From Campylobacterales bacterium (GTDB lineage Bacteria > Campylobacterota > Campylobacteria > Campylobacterales > Thiovulaceae): a stretch of DNA of 10,513 nucleotides. Numbering within the stretch: position 1 is the first letter of the stretch; the number at the start of each line of letters is the position of its first letter. Shown one piece after another: positions 1-6,563 of the stretch. The DNA is taken from NCBI GenBank assembly GCA_012963895.1, contig DTUW01000030.1, positions 1 to 10,513 of the forward strand, read 5' to 3'. The notes beneath the pieces are model-generated. The model did no database searches. It was given only the letters and a program-made list of their open reading frames with translations, and was not told where the DNA came from. The position numbers were made by a program, and so were the translations under genes.

Positions 1-4
1 TTTC

Positions 5-409
5 TTACCACCCATATTCAAACTCTTTCAAATCTCTATTTATCGCTTCATCTGGATTATGTTCTATATTTGCAATATTGATGATGAGGTTGAATTCTCC
101 CAATCCCTGAAAAGCCACCCATAATTTAGGGGGAATTGTCAATCTATAATAGTTCTTAGGAGATAGGATATACTCCTCAAACTCTCCACCTCCATTGGTA
201 ATTACAAATTTCACCTCTCCAACTGGAACAGCGAGATTTAGCACCATCTCTCTATGTTTTTTCCACCCCTTGATTTCTCCCCTGTTTATAGTTGTGAAAT
301 ATGCTTCTCCAAAACCGGCAAACCCATTAGATGACTTTTTAAGGATATGGAATATATTTCCTTTCTGATGGTATATCTCTCTCTCCTTAGTTGCAATAAC
401 CCCTAACAA
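5..409 (-). CDS. Short cupin sugar 3,5-epimerase-like protein (RmlC/RfbC family)
   Basis: This 134-residue protein resembles the short dTDP-4-dehydrorhamnose 3,5-epimerase-like proteins of surface-polysaccharide loci. These isomerise 4-keto-6-deoxy sugar nucleotides made by 4,6-dehydratases, in the cytoplasm. Visible support is the cupin-like run GEAYFTTINRGEIKGWKKH (residues 34-52), the strand NLAVPVGEVKFVI (58-70), then PPKLWVAFQGLGE (93-105). H52 sits about where RmlC has its catalytic histidine (inference). Full RmlC is near 180 residues, so this is a short form; FdtA-type ketoisomerases have similar length and are an alternative. The start is TTG at 409-407, preceded by AAAGGA five bases upstream; there is no in-frame ATG near the amino end. 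A CDP-glucose 4,6-dehydratase 3 kb away is a possible pathway partner. An ATG at 15-13 in another frame could begin a next gene overlapping the stop, but only a few codons are visible. Confidence 0.75.
   Translation of the reverse strand: MLGVIATKEREIYHQKGNIFHILKKSSNGFAGFGEAYFTTINRGEIKGWKKHREMVLNLAVPVGEVKFVITNGGGEFEEYILSPKNYYRLTIPPKLWVAFQGLGEFNLIINIANIEHNPDEAINRDLKEFEYGW
83..90 (+). repeat. GATGAGGT octamer copy 1
   Basis: Exact match on plus, preceded by T. It lies antisense inside the epimerase gene, where it is read as the Leu-Ile frame (CTC ATC). Confidence 0.8.
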
Positions 410-431
410 TCTGTTCCTTTGAAAATTTTTA

Positions 432-439
432 ATTATAAT
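432..439. promoter_or_regulatory. Candidate divergent -10 elements (palindromic ATTATAAT)
   Basis: The region between the epimerase (409) and the M16 gene (499) contains the palindrome AATTATAATT at 431-440. It presents TATAAT on both strands: 434-439 on plus and 437-432 on minus. Transcripts would begin near 446 (plus) and 425 (minus), leaving short leaders that include the observed ribosome binding sites. No convincing -35 box is present on either strand at normal spacing, so this rests on position and -10 match only. Confidence 0.35.
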
Positions 440-498
440 TGTATCAGTTGTAATTTCGATATATGGAATATTTACCTTTCTCTAAATTGGAGTTTTTA

Positions 499-1734
499 AT
501 GGCTACTTGTTTAAGCAGTGTTCAAGTTGGAAATAAATCGATACCTTTCATATTTGAGGAATCCCACCAATTACCAATTGTCCATCTAGATTTGGTATTT
601 CAAAATAGTGGTTCTATATTTGATGGTGATTTGCCGGGATTGGTTCATCTCGTATCCAAACTATTGAATGAAGGTAGTGGGAAATCGGGAATAGATAAGT
701 TTGTTCAGAAACTGGATTCAAATGCAATAAAACTATTTGCAATAAATGGGTATGAATCATTCTCTATCTCTATTACAACTCTAAAAGAGAAACTGCCACA
801 AGGGATAGAACTTTTAAAAGAGCTATTGGAATATCCAAATTTAGATAAAAAAGTGTTGGAGAAGGTCAAAAATAGAACTCTCTCATCAATTTTGAAATTT
901 AGTGATGATTTCGACTATCAAGCATCTAAAAATTTGCAAAAGTTGATTTTCAACTTACCCCCTATTTTTGGAGAAAGCGAAACAATTAGAAAAATAGAAT
1001 TAGCACATATAGAGAAATATATTAGAAACTACCTCATCGTTGAAAATGTAGTTCCTGTTATTGGTGGAGATGTTGGAGAAGATGAGGCAAAAGAGATTTT
1101 GCAATCACTAATAGCAGTTTTACCAAATGGAAAAAGCAGAGAGCTACCAAAATTGGAGTTTGCTCCTAAGAAGGATAGGATAATAGAATATAGAGACACT
1201 AAACAATCCTATATCTATTTTGCTTCTCCTTTCAACCTGCAATATAGCGATGAAGATATATATAAAGCTAAGGTGATGTTTTTTATTCTCGGTTCATCAG
1301 GATTTGGAAGCAGGTTGATGGAGGAGGTAAGGGTAAAACATGGATTGGCTTACTCTGTAAGTGGTAATCGTCATATTTCCAAAACTAGGTCATACTTTTC
1401 TGGGCATCTCCAAACATCGATTGAGAATCAAGATAGAGCAATAGAGTTGGTAGAAAATGTAATTGGGGAATTCATCAAAAAAGGGGCAACTGCTGAGGAG
1501 CTGAAATCGGCAAAAGACTTCATATTGGGTAGCGAACCTCTCCGAAATGAGACTTTACCCCAAAGATTGGGACAAGCTTTTAATAATTACTACTATGGAC
1601 ACTCTATAAATCATCATAAAGAGACATTGGAAAAAATAGCTAAATTGAAATTGTCTGACTTGAACAGATTTATCAAAAGCCACAAAGAGATATTAGAACT
1701 TAGATACTCAATTATCACACAAAAAGGGAAATAG
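499..1734 (+). CDS. M16 (insulinase-like) family protein lacking the HxxEH zinc motif
   Basis: This 411-residue protein has the two-lobed M16 peptidase layout: an amino-terminal M16 domain (about 10-155) and a carboxy-terminal M16C domain (about 170-345). Where active members carry HxxEH, it reads GLVHLVSKLLNEGS (47-60): H50 is kept, but the glutamate and second histidine are S53 and K54, so zinc-dependent proteolysis is not expected. The EEVRVKHGLAYSV segment (275-287) keeps the family's R/Y pair (R278, Y285). M16 proteins often pair with an active subunit; none is visible here. No signal peptide is seen, so a cytoplasmic location is likely. The frame is open back to an ATG at 463, but that ATG has no ribosome binding site, while the ATG at 499 has GGAG six bases upstream. 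It is the first gene of a four-gene plus-strand cluster and is followed after one base by the PilM-like gene. Confidence 0.85.
   Translation: MATCLSSVQVGNKSIPFIFEESHQLPIVHLDLVFQNSGSIFDGDLPGLVHLVSKLLNEGSGKSGIDKFVQKLDSNAIKLFAINGYESFSISITTLKEKLPQGIELLKELLEYPNLDKKVLEKVKNRTLSSILKFSDDFDYQASKNLQKLIFNLPPIFGESETIRKIELAHIEKYIRNYLIVENVVPVIGGDVGEDEAKEILQSLIAVLPNGKSRELPKLEFAPKKDRIIEYRDTKQSYIYFASPFNLQYSDEDIYKAKVMFFILGSSGFGSRLMEEVRVKHGLAYSVSGNRHISKTRSYFSGHLQTSIENQDRAIELVENVIGEFIKKGATAEELKSAKDFILGSEPLRNETLPQRLGQAFNNYYYGHSINHHKETLEKIAKLKLSDLNRFIKSHKEILELRYSIITQKGK
1031..1038 (-). repeat. GATGAGGT octamer copy 2
   Basis: Exact match on minus, preceded by C. It lies antisense in the M16 gene and is read as Leu-Ile (CTC ATC). 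Confidence 0.8.
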
Positions 1735-1735
1735 G

Positions 1736-2890
1736 TTGAAACTCTTCAAATTCCTTGAAAGATTCTTTCCAAAAATATTTATCGGAATATGGTTGAATGG
1801 TGGTAGGTATCATGTATATACAAAATGGCTCTACTCATCCGGTGGTTCTAAACAGGAGAGCTTAGATTTTGATGCCGATGTTGAGATGGATAAACTTTTT
1901 GACTATCTAAATAGATTGCAAAAAAACAATATTGTTACCTATATAGCAGTTTTGGACACCTCATCTATTCAGGGGGCTATCCCTACTACTGAGACTAAGA
2001 GCTATCTCAAATTCCCAGAAATCAGGAAAATCAGAGATTTCAATGATATTATCTTCAAGCCCCAAGACGGTTGGAGTCTCTTCTCTCTAAAAACTGAGAT
2101 GTTACATATTCAGAACAAATTTCAAGCTAGTGGGATAGATTTCATCTTCTCCCCTTTTCTTTTGCCAGATGTAGTTTCCAAAAGATTTCAACTACCTCCA
2201 TCTACTTCAATGTTTATTATCACTGAAAAAGATTTCACAATAGTGGCTATATTTAAAGAGGGTAAGCTCCTTTATGGAATGGTTGCCGATGAGGTTGATG
2301 ATAATGACAAAGTCATATCCAACACTATTCACGAGGTTGAAAATAATGAGATATTCAATTTTGGAGAGATAGATACAGATATAGAGAAAGGTATCAAATA
2401 CAAGGAGCAGAGTAGCAGTGCCTACTTTGATGAAGACGATAGCGATGAGGTAGAAGAGATAAAAGATGATGATATATTGGACTTATCAATATTTGACAAT
2501 ATCTCTTTTGAAGAGGAGAAAAAAGATGAAAAAGAGCAGATAAAATTGGTAAAAGAGGATAAAGAGAAGAAGCGAGAAGAGTTGGAAAAATTTTTAGATG
2601 AAGAGATTCAAGAGGAACAACCGAAAACAGATGGAGCTATTGAGATAGAGACCACCATAGACCACGAATTAGTATATGAAATAGTTACTCTGAGTGTCCA
2701 TCAATTCTATCACGAAGAGATATACCCTTCTGACTTTATCGAAAACTGCTATATCTTAACAAATTTGAAAGTTCATAACTCATTTATCCAAAAGTTAGAA
2801 GAGGAGTTCAGTTTTGAAACTGAAAAAATCAGAATAGATATAGCTGAACTCTTAGTATCTTTGATAGGGGAGGAGTTGAGTGGAGACTAA
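1736..2890 (+). CDS. PilM-like / degenerate actin-fold protein with acidic linker
   Basis: This 384-residue soluble protein has no membrane segment. Residues 14-31 (IFIGIWLNGGRYHVYTKW) sit where PilM/FtsA-type actin-fold proteins have their first phosphate loop, but the usual acidic and glycine residues are missing. Residues 135-182 have the alternating-strand character of the second actin subdomain. A strongly acidic, lysine-rich low-complexity linker spans about 185-300 (for example FDEDDSDEVEEIKDDD, 231-246). The tail (309-380) is again ordered and looks like the end of an actin-like domain. I call it PilM-like mainly because the next gene has PilN topology. PilM binds the cytoplasmic tail of PilN in type IV pilus and transformation machines; GspL-type secretion proteins are an alternative. 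The start is TTG one base after the M16 stop, with AGGG seven bases upstream; the next ATG is 50 codons later. Family assignment is inference. Confidence 0.5.
   Translation: MKLFKFLERFFPKIFIGIWLNGGRYHVYTKWLYSSGGSKQESLDFDADVEMDKLFDYLNRLQKNNIVTYIAVLDTSSIQGAIPTTETKSYLKFPEIRKIRDFNDIIFKPQDGWSLFSLKTEMLHIQNKFQASGIDFIFSPFLLPDVVSKRFQLPPSTSMFIITEKDFTIVAIFKEGKLLYGMVADEVDDNDKVISNTIHEVENNEIFNFGEIDTDIEKGIKYKEQSSSAYFDEDDSDEVEEIKDDDILDLSIFDNISFEEEKKDEKEQIKLVKEDKEKKREELEKFLDEEIQEEQPKTDGAIEIETTIDHELVYEIVTLSVHQFYHEEIYPSDFIENCYILTNLKVHNSFIQKLEEEFSFETEKIRIDIAELLVSLIGEELSGD
1958..1965 (-). repeat. GATGAGGT octamer copy 3
   Basis: Exact match on minus, preceded by A (the only copy not preceded by a pyrimidine). 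It lies antisense in the PilM-like gene, read as Thr-Ser-Ser (ACC TCA TC). Confidence 0.8.
2288..2295 (+). repeat. GATGAGGT octamer copy 4
   Basis: Exact match on plus, preceded by C. It is sense in the PilM-like gene, read as Asp-Glu-Val. Confidence 0.8.
2444..2451 (+). repeat. GATGAGGT octamer copy 5
   Basis: Exact match on plus, preceded by C. It is sense in the acidic linker of the PilM-like gene, read as Asp-Glu-Val. Confidence 0.8.
2867..2875 (+). promoter_or_regulatory. Strong ribosome binding site fixing the GTG start at 2880
   Basis: The purine run GGGGAGGAG ends five bases before GTG at 2880. It lies inside the last codons of the upstream PilM-like gene and is the best Shine-Dalgarno match in the cluster. 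It supports a GTG start, giving an 11-base overlap between the two genes and likely translational coupling. Confidence 0.7.
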
Positions 2891-3413
2891 ATATAGCTAT
2901 ATAGAGCCACGAGTAAAAAGGATAATATCGCCAGAAGTTGGGCTAATTCTCTCATTTTTCATAGTTGTATTTCTATTCATAATAGGGATATTGATATATC
3001 TATCTTTTCAGATAGGAAAGTTTGAAGATATAAAACTCTCCTATCAACACCAAATAGAGAAGGTGAAATATCAGACATCAATAATAGATGAAGATATTGG
3101 AGTAATTCAAAAGAGTATTGCCACCTCATCGACACTCCACAAACGAAATCTATTTTTTCTCTCTTCAATTCAAAATATTTTGCAACTGGTGCCGGAAAAA
3201 ATCACAATATCAAAGTTAGAGATGAAAGAGAGAGAGCTAATTATTTACGGAACAACTCCAACTAAGGATATATATAATCTTCTAATGTTAGCTCCTCTGA
3301 AATCGATATTTGACAAAAGCTATACCAGTTTCTATTTACAAGATAATGGGTGGTATAAGTTTGTTTCATATAATTCGATGGACGACAATTTGACAATATT
3401 TAGGGATAGGTAA
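2880..3413 (+). CDS. PilN-like inner-membrane protein (single TM, coiled coil, small periplasmic domain)
   Basis: This 177-residue protein has a short charged cytoplasmic tail (1-19), one transmembrane helix (about 20-43), a helical coiled-coil stretch (47-90), and a compact periplasmic domain. In that domain, LVPEKITISKLEMKERELII (103-122) followed by YGTTPTKDIYNLL resembles the PilN pattern: 'LPpgvwLtsl', a strand 'L.i.G.a', then a helix. This fits PilN, GspM or comparable assembly-platform proteins of type IV pili, type II secretion or competence systems. The gene overlaps the PilM-like gene by 11 bases, so the two products are probably made together. No ATPase, secretin or pilin gene is in view, so the machine is not identified. 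Campylobacter transformation (Cts) proteins would be sensible comparators. Overall similarity is weak and the assignment rests on topology, motif and gene order. Confidence 0.5.
   Translation: METKYSYIEPRVKRIISPEVGLILSFFIVVFLFIIGILIYLSFQIGKFEDIKLSYQHQIEKVKYQTSIIDEDIGVIQKSIATSSTLHKRNLFFLSSIQNILQLVPEKITISKLEMKERELIIYGTTPTKDIYNLLMLAPLKSIFDKSYTSFYLQDNGWYKFVSYNSMDDNLTIFRDR
3123..3130 (-). repeat. GATGAGGT octamer copy 6
   Basis: Exact match on minus, preceded by C. It lies antisense in the PilN-like gene, read as Thr-Ser-Ser. Confidence 0.8.
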
Positions 3414-3414
3414 A

Positions 3415-4509
3415 TTGTTTCGCAATATATATAGAGATAAAAAGGTTCTAATTACAGGACATACAGGATTTAAGGGTAGTTGGCTTACAACTTGGTTGTT
3501 GAAATTGGGGGCGAAAGTGGTCGGGGTGTCGAAAGATATTCCAACTACTCCATCAATGTTTGAGGTGTTGAAATTAGAAGAGAGAATAACTCACTATATA
3601 GCTGATATTCGAGACTTGGAAAAGATGAAAGAGATTTTTCAGAGAGAGAAACCAGATTTTCTATTCCATCTCGCGGCTCAACCGATAGTATCAGTCTCAT
3701 ACCAAAATCCGATTGAGACAATCTCATCAAATATATTAGGAACTGCAAATATATTAGAGACTTTAAGGGTTCTCAATCTCAATATCACCGCTGTAATCAT
3801 TACAAGCGATAAAGCATATGACAATATAGAACAGGTATGGGGATATAAAGAGACCGATAAACTTGGAGGTAAAGATATATATAGCGGTTCAAAAGGTGGG
3901 GCTGAACTGGTAATAAACTCCTATTTTCACTCCTTTTTTAAAAACAACCCAAATATTAGGATAGCAGTTGGACGGGCTGGAAATGTGATAGGGGGTGGAG
4001 ACTGGGCAAAAGATAGAATAGTTGTAGATTGTGTGGAGGCTTGGAGCAAGGGCGAAAAGGTGGAAATTAGAAGCCCCAAAGCCACTCGCCCTTGGCAACA
4101 TGTTTTAGAGCCGTTGAGTGGATACCTCAATCTAGGGGCTGAACTCTATAAAGATAGAAAATTTCACGGAGAGGCTTTCAATTTTGGTCCTCGTGCCGAG
4201 CAAAATAGAACCGTTTTAGAACTCCTTACCGATTTGGCGAGATATTGGGATATTGAAGATGACCCCTATATTGTAACCGATAATATCCCTTTTCATGAGG
4301 CTGGACTGCTCAAATTGAATTGTGATAAAGCCCTCTTTTATTTGAAATGGCAAAGTGTCTTGGAATATCCCGAAACAATTCGATTTACCTCTGAATGGTA
4401 TTACAATTTTTACAAAGGAGACCAAGAGAACTACCAAAAGACTATCCAACAGATAGAGGAGTATGAAGAGTTAGCAAAATCTAGAAATCTGAGATGGAGT
4501 ATAGATTAG
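3415..4509 (+). CDS. rfbG: CDP-glucose 4,6-dehydratase
   Basis: This NAD-dependent short-chain dehydrogenase of the extended class converts CDP-glucose to CDP-4-keto-6-deoxyglucose, the entry step to CDP-linked deoxysugars of surface polysaccharide. Seen directly: the Rossmann loop GHTGFKG (15-21); the catalytic segment TSDKAYDN (130-137) with D132 and K133; Y156 and K160 in DIYSGSKGGAELV; and the subgroup hallmark RPWQHVLEPLSGYL (225-238). At 364 residues it is full length. The start is TTG one base after the PilN-like stop; AGGGATAGG lies just upstream and no earlier in-frame ATG exists. Its companions (cytidylyltransferase RfbF and later enzymes) are not in the window, although a possible epimerase lies at 5-409. 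Being translationally linked to pilus-like genes rather than to other sugar genes is unusual. The stop overlaps the convergent aguB gene by four bases. Confidence 0.92.
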   Translation: MFRNIYRDKKVLITGHTGFKGSWLTTWLLKLGAKVVGVSKDIPTTPSMFEVLKLEERITHYIADIRDLEKMKEIFQREKPDFLFHLAAQPIVSVSYQNPIETISSNILGTANILETLRVLNLNITAVIITSDKAYDNIEQVWGYKETDKLGGKDIYSGSKGGAELVINSYFHSFFKNNPNIRIAVGRAGNVIGGGDWAKDRIVVDCVEAWSKGEKVEIRSPKATRPWQHVLEPLSGYLNLGAELYKDRKFHGEAFNFGPRAEQNRTVLELLTDLARYWDIEDDPYIVTDNIPFHEAGLLKLNCDKALFYLKWQSVLEYPETIRFTSEWYYNFYKGDQENYQKTIQQIEEYEELAKSRNLRWSID

Positions 4510-4520
4510 TCTCTCCATCT
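4492..4520. repeat. 8-bp inverted repeat across the convergent rfbG/aguB ends
   Basis: AGATGGAG (4492-4499) and CTCCATCT (4513-4520) form a perfect 8-bp stem with a 13-base loop containing both stop codons. Each arm is in frame, so both proteins end in a similar way (LRWSID and LLRWRD). There is no T-tract on either side, so a canonical intrinsic terminator is not supported; a weak bidirectional RNA hairpin is possible. Confidence 0.4.
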
Positions 4521-5366
4521 AAGGAGTAAATCACCATATGCATCTATCCTCCTATCTCTGAAAAAAGGCCATATATCTCTAATCTCGCGAGTCTCCTCTC
4601 TGCTAACTTCTCCATATATCACAACCTCATCACTTTCGGAAGCTCTCGCTATCTCCTCTCCTTTTGCATTGAGAATAAAGCTATTTCCCCAAAACTTTAT
4701 CCCTTTGAAGTTACCCGATGGGTCTTTTTCGAAACCTATTCTATTTGCGGTAGCCACTGGGATACCGTTTGCAATCGCATGGGACTTTTGGATAGTTATC
4801 CATCTCTCTAATTGGGCTTTCTGTTCTTCTATCGGCTCCTCTTCTAAAAATCCGATTGCTGTTGGATATATCAATATCTCAGCTCCTGCCATTGCCATAA
4901 GTCTTGCTGGTTCAGGAAACCATTGGTCCCAACATATCAGAACTCCCAACCTCCCCACAGATGTATCAATAGGGGTAAATCCCAAATCACCCGGTGTAAA
5001 ATAGAACTTCTCATAGTAAGCTGGGTCGTCTGGGATATGCATTTTTCGATATTTTCCCGCTATCGTTCCATCTTTTTCAAAGACAACAGCGGTATTGTGA
5101 TATAGCCCCTCTGCTCTCTTCTCAAATAGTGAAGTTACCAGAACCACCCCATATCTCTTAGCCACCCCGCTCCAAAATTCCAAATCTCGTTGGTAGTTTT
5201 GAGCATAATCGAAATTTCTAACATCTTCTACTATACAGAAATATGGGGATTGATGTAGTTCCTGTAATATGATGAGGTCGGCTCTCTTCGATGCCTCCTC
5301 AATCTTTTGGACAATCCTAGAATTTATATCCGGACTATAAGCCATTTGAATAAGTGCTAATTTCAT
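4506..5366 (-). CDS. aguB: N-carbamoylputrescine amidase
   Basis: This 286-residue nitrilase-superfamily enzyme hydrolyses N-carbamoylputrescine to putrescine, CO2 and ammonia, the last step of the arginine-agmatine route to polyamines, in the cytoplasm. The catalytic triad is visible as E36 (LILQE-like context LIILQEL), K108 (GKYRKMHIPDDP) and C145 (GVLICWDQWFPEPAR). The stretch DDPAYYEKFYFTPGD (113-127) and the end DIWPFFRDRRIDAYGDL (264-280) are typical of AguB rather than generic nitrilases. Length is normal for the family. ATG at 5366-5364 is preceded by GGAGAG about eight bases upstream. The agmatine deiminase that supplies the substrate is not in the window. The 3' end overlaps rfbG by four bases; the 5' end carries the promoter of the divergent TPR-like gene. 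Confidence 0.95.
   Translation of the reverse strand: MKLALIQMAYSPDINSRIVQKIEEASKRADLIILQELHQSPYFCIVEDVRNFDYAQNYQRDLEFWSGVAKRYGVVLVTSLFEKRAEGLYHNTAVVFEKDGTIAGKYRKMHIPDDPAYYEKFYFTPGDLGFTPIDTSVGRLGVLICWDQWFPEPARLMAMAGAEILIYPTAIGFLEEEPIEEQKAQLERWITIQKSHAIANGIPVATANRIGFEKDPSGNFKGIKFWGNSFILNAKGEEIARASESDEVVIYGEVSREETREIRDIWPFFRDRRIDAYGDLLLRWRD
4624..4631 (-). repeat. GATGAGGT octamer copy 7
   Basis: Exact match on minus, preceded by T. It is sense in aguB, read as Asp-Glu-Val. Confidence 0.8.
5271..5278 (+). repeat. GATGAGGT octamer copy 8
   Basis: Exact match on plus, preceded by T. It lies antisense in aguB, read as Leu-Ile, close to the catalytic glutamate codon. Confidence 0.8.
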
Positions 5367-5374
5367 CTTATAAT
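5346..5374 (+). promoter_or_regulatory. Sigma70-type promoter for the TPR-like gene, inside the start of aguB
   Basis: TTGAAT (5346-5351), exactly 17 bases, then TATAAT (5369-5374). This is a near-consensus promoter reading right. The predicted transcript starts near 5381, about 33 bases before the ATG at 5414. The -35 lies within the first codons of aguB and the -10 lies in its ribosome-binding region, so polymerase at this site could interfere with aguB expression. Confidence 0.6.
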
Positions 5375-5413
5375 CTCTCCACTTTTTGAATATTTTACTA
5401 TACAGGAGAGGCG

Positions 5414-5896
5414 ATGAGATTTCTAATAGCTATCCTCCTTCTATCTGGTGGGGCATATCTATATCTCTACTTCAATCCATCATATAAGTTATCTATGGAG
5501 GCAAAGATATATTACTCAATGGGAGAGTATAGAATAGCCCTAGAACTTGCCAATCAAGCTTTGGAGTTGAGGAGCTATAACACTATGGCTTTTCATATCA
5601 AAACTAGAAGCGAAGAGGCTCTAAAAATTATCAACTATATTGAAGAGGCTGATAAGTATCAGCAGGAGATAATAGAAATCCTAAAAGAGAGACCTATTTC
5701 AAAAGAGAATAAATATAGAATCAAGATGATGAGTGATATTGTCATTGGAAACTATGAAGCCCTCTCTATGACCTTTGTAGAAGATGAGAAATTGAAAGAG
5801 GAGGCACTCAAAAGATACCAGAAATTCCAGAAACTGAATCGTAATATTGTAGAGAGTATCGAAAAAGAGGAGAATCGCCTATCTTCTGATTACTAA
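5414..5896 (+). CDS. Small membrane-anchored TPR-like protein, function unknown
   Basis: This 160-residue protein has an amino-terminal hydrophobic helix (about 3-20), without a clear cleavage site, so it is likely anchored in the inner membrane with the rest in the periplasm. Residues 29-60, MEAKIYYSMGEYRIALELAN onward, match a single tetratricopeptide-type helix pair; the rest (65-155) is charged and predicted helical. It resembles a conserved Campylobacterota family that I recall only as hypothetical TPR proteins; no biochemical role can be claimed. ATG at 5414 is preceded by AGGAGAGG with five to six bases of spacing, and a good promoter lies upstream (5346-5374). The 3' end overlaps the convergent bioC gene by 18 bases, with no terminator hairpin visible. 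Confidence 0.75.
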   Translation: MRFLIAILLLSGGAYLYLYFNPSYKLSMEAKIYYSMGEYRIALELANQALELRSYNTMAFHIKTRSEEALKIINYIEEADKYQQEIIEILKERPISKENKYRIKMMSDIVIGNYEALSMTFVEDEKLKEEALKRYQKFQKLNRNIVESIEKEENRLSSDY

Positions 5897-6562
5897 AACA
5901 GCTTGAAAAGAGAGGGGAAATTTTCCGGGTCTTATTAGAAACTCTCGCAGTTTTGCAATTGGAACTCTTTGCACTCCTCCCGATACACCGCTATTTTTAA
6001 TATATTTCACCGCTTCCAATCTTGAAGAAAATTCCATTTTGTAATCTAATACCTCATATTCCCAACTCTGGACAAATTCCAATATCTCAGATTTGGAGTA
6101 GATAGGTGATGATATTTCTAATTCCTGATGGAGTTCTTGAAATGTTCTACTTGTAAATATAGAAAAGTAGAAAGGTATATCTATCTCTGAAAACCTATTT
6201 AGAAATCCTCCAATATCTCTACTCCATTGTAGGGCTGAGTTGGATATTGCTATATCGTAGTTTGAAAACTCTATATTCCAAAAGTTCGGAGAGTCGAAAT
6301 CTATAATTAGTTTCTCAATCTTTGGAGAGGAGGGGTGGAGTTCCAACATCTTTTTAGAAAAGTCCAGAGCTAAGAACTTCTCAACTTTCCAATTGATATT
6401 TTTGTATATAGTTCCTGTTCCTGCTCCAATATCTACTATTCGATGAGGTTGAAAATCGATTTTTGAGATTAGGTATTTTGCGATTTTCTCCTGAATAAGG
6501 TTGTATTTTGGATATTTTTCAGAGAAACGAGAAAACTCTTTCTCTACCCTGTTCCACCTCAT
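5879..6562 (-). CDS. bioC: Malonyl-ACP O-methyltransferase (BioC-like)
   Basis: This 227-residue class I SAM-dependent methyltransferase resembles BioC, which methylates the malonyl-ACP carboxylate so that fatty-acid enzymes can build the pimeloyl chain of biotin. Visible features: FSRFSEKYPKYNLIQ (10-24), like the BioC amino end; SAM motif I VDIGAGTG (43-50); the acidic residue D67 after the second strand; ISNSALQWS (106-114), close to BioC 'SNLALQW'; and YIKNSGVSGG (187-196), near the BioC 'lk.tG' region. It is slightly shorter than the usual 250 residues. ATG at 6562 overlaps the znuB stop as ATGA, and its own ribosome binding site is weak, so translation probably depends on coupling. No other biotin genes are present in the window. 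Confidence 0.78.
   Translation of the reverse strand: MRWNRVEKEFSRFSEKYPKYNLIQEKIAKYLISKIDFQPHRIVDIGAGTGTIYKNINWKVEKFLALDFSKKMLELHPSSPKIEKLIIDFDSPNFWNIEFSNYDIAISNSALQWSRDIGGFLNRFSEIDIPFYFSIFTSRTFQELHQELEISSPIYSKSEILEFVQSWEYEVLDYKMEFSSRLEAVKYIKNSGVSGGVQRVPIAKLREFLIRPGKFPLSFQAVLVIRR
6442..6449 (+). repeat. GATGAGGT octamer copy 9
   Basis: Exact match on plus, preceded by C. It lies antisense in bioC, read in a third frame as Pro-His (CCT CAT). Confidence 0.8.
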
Positions 6563-6563
6563 C
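6556..6563 (-). repeat. GATGAGGT octamer copy 10
   Basis: Exact match on minus, preceded by C. It spans the znuB stop and the bioC start: TGA and ATG of the two genes both lie inside it (bioC begins ATG AGG T). Confidence 0.8.

Noticed and set aside
463..498. Upstream ATG extending the M16 protein by 12 residues
   Set aside because: It has no ribosome binding site, whereas the ATG at 499 has GGAG at six bases and gives a more typical amino end.
4669..5105. Plus-strand open frames opposite aguB
   Set aside because: They are antisense shadows of a clear full-length gene, with no ribosome binding site or recognisable motif.
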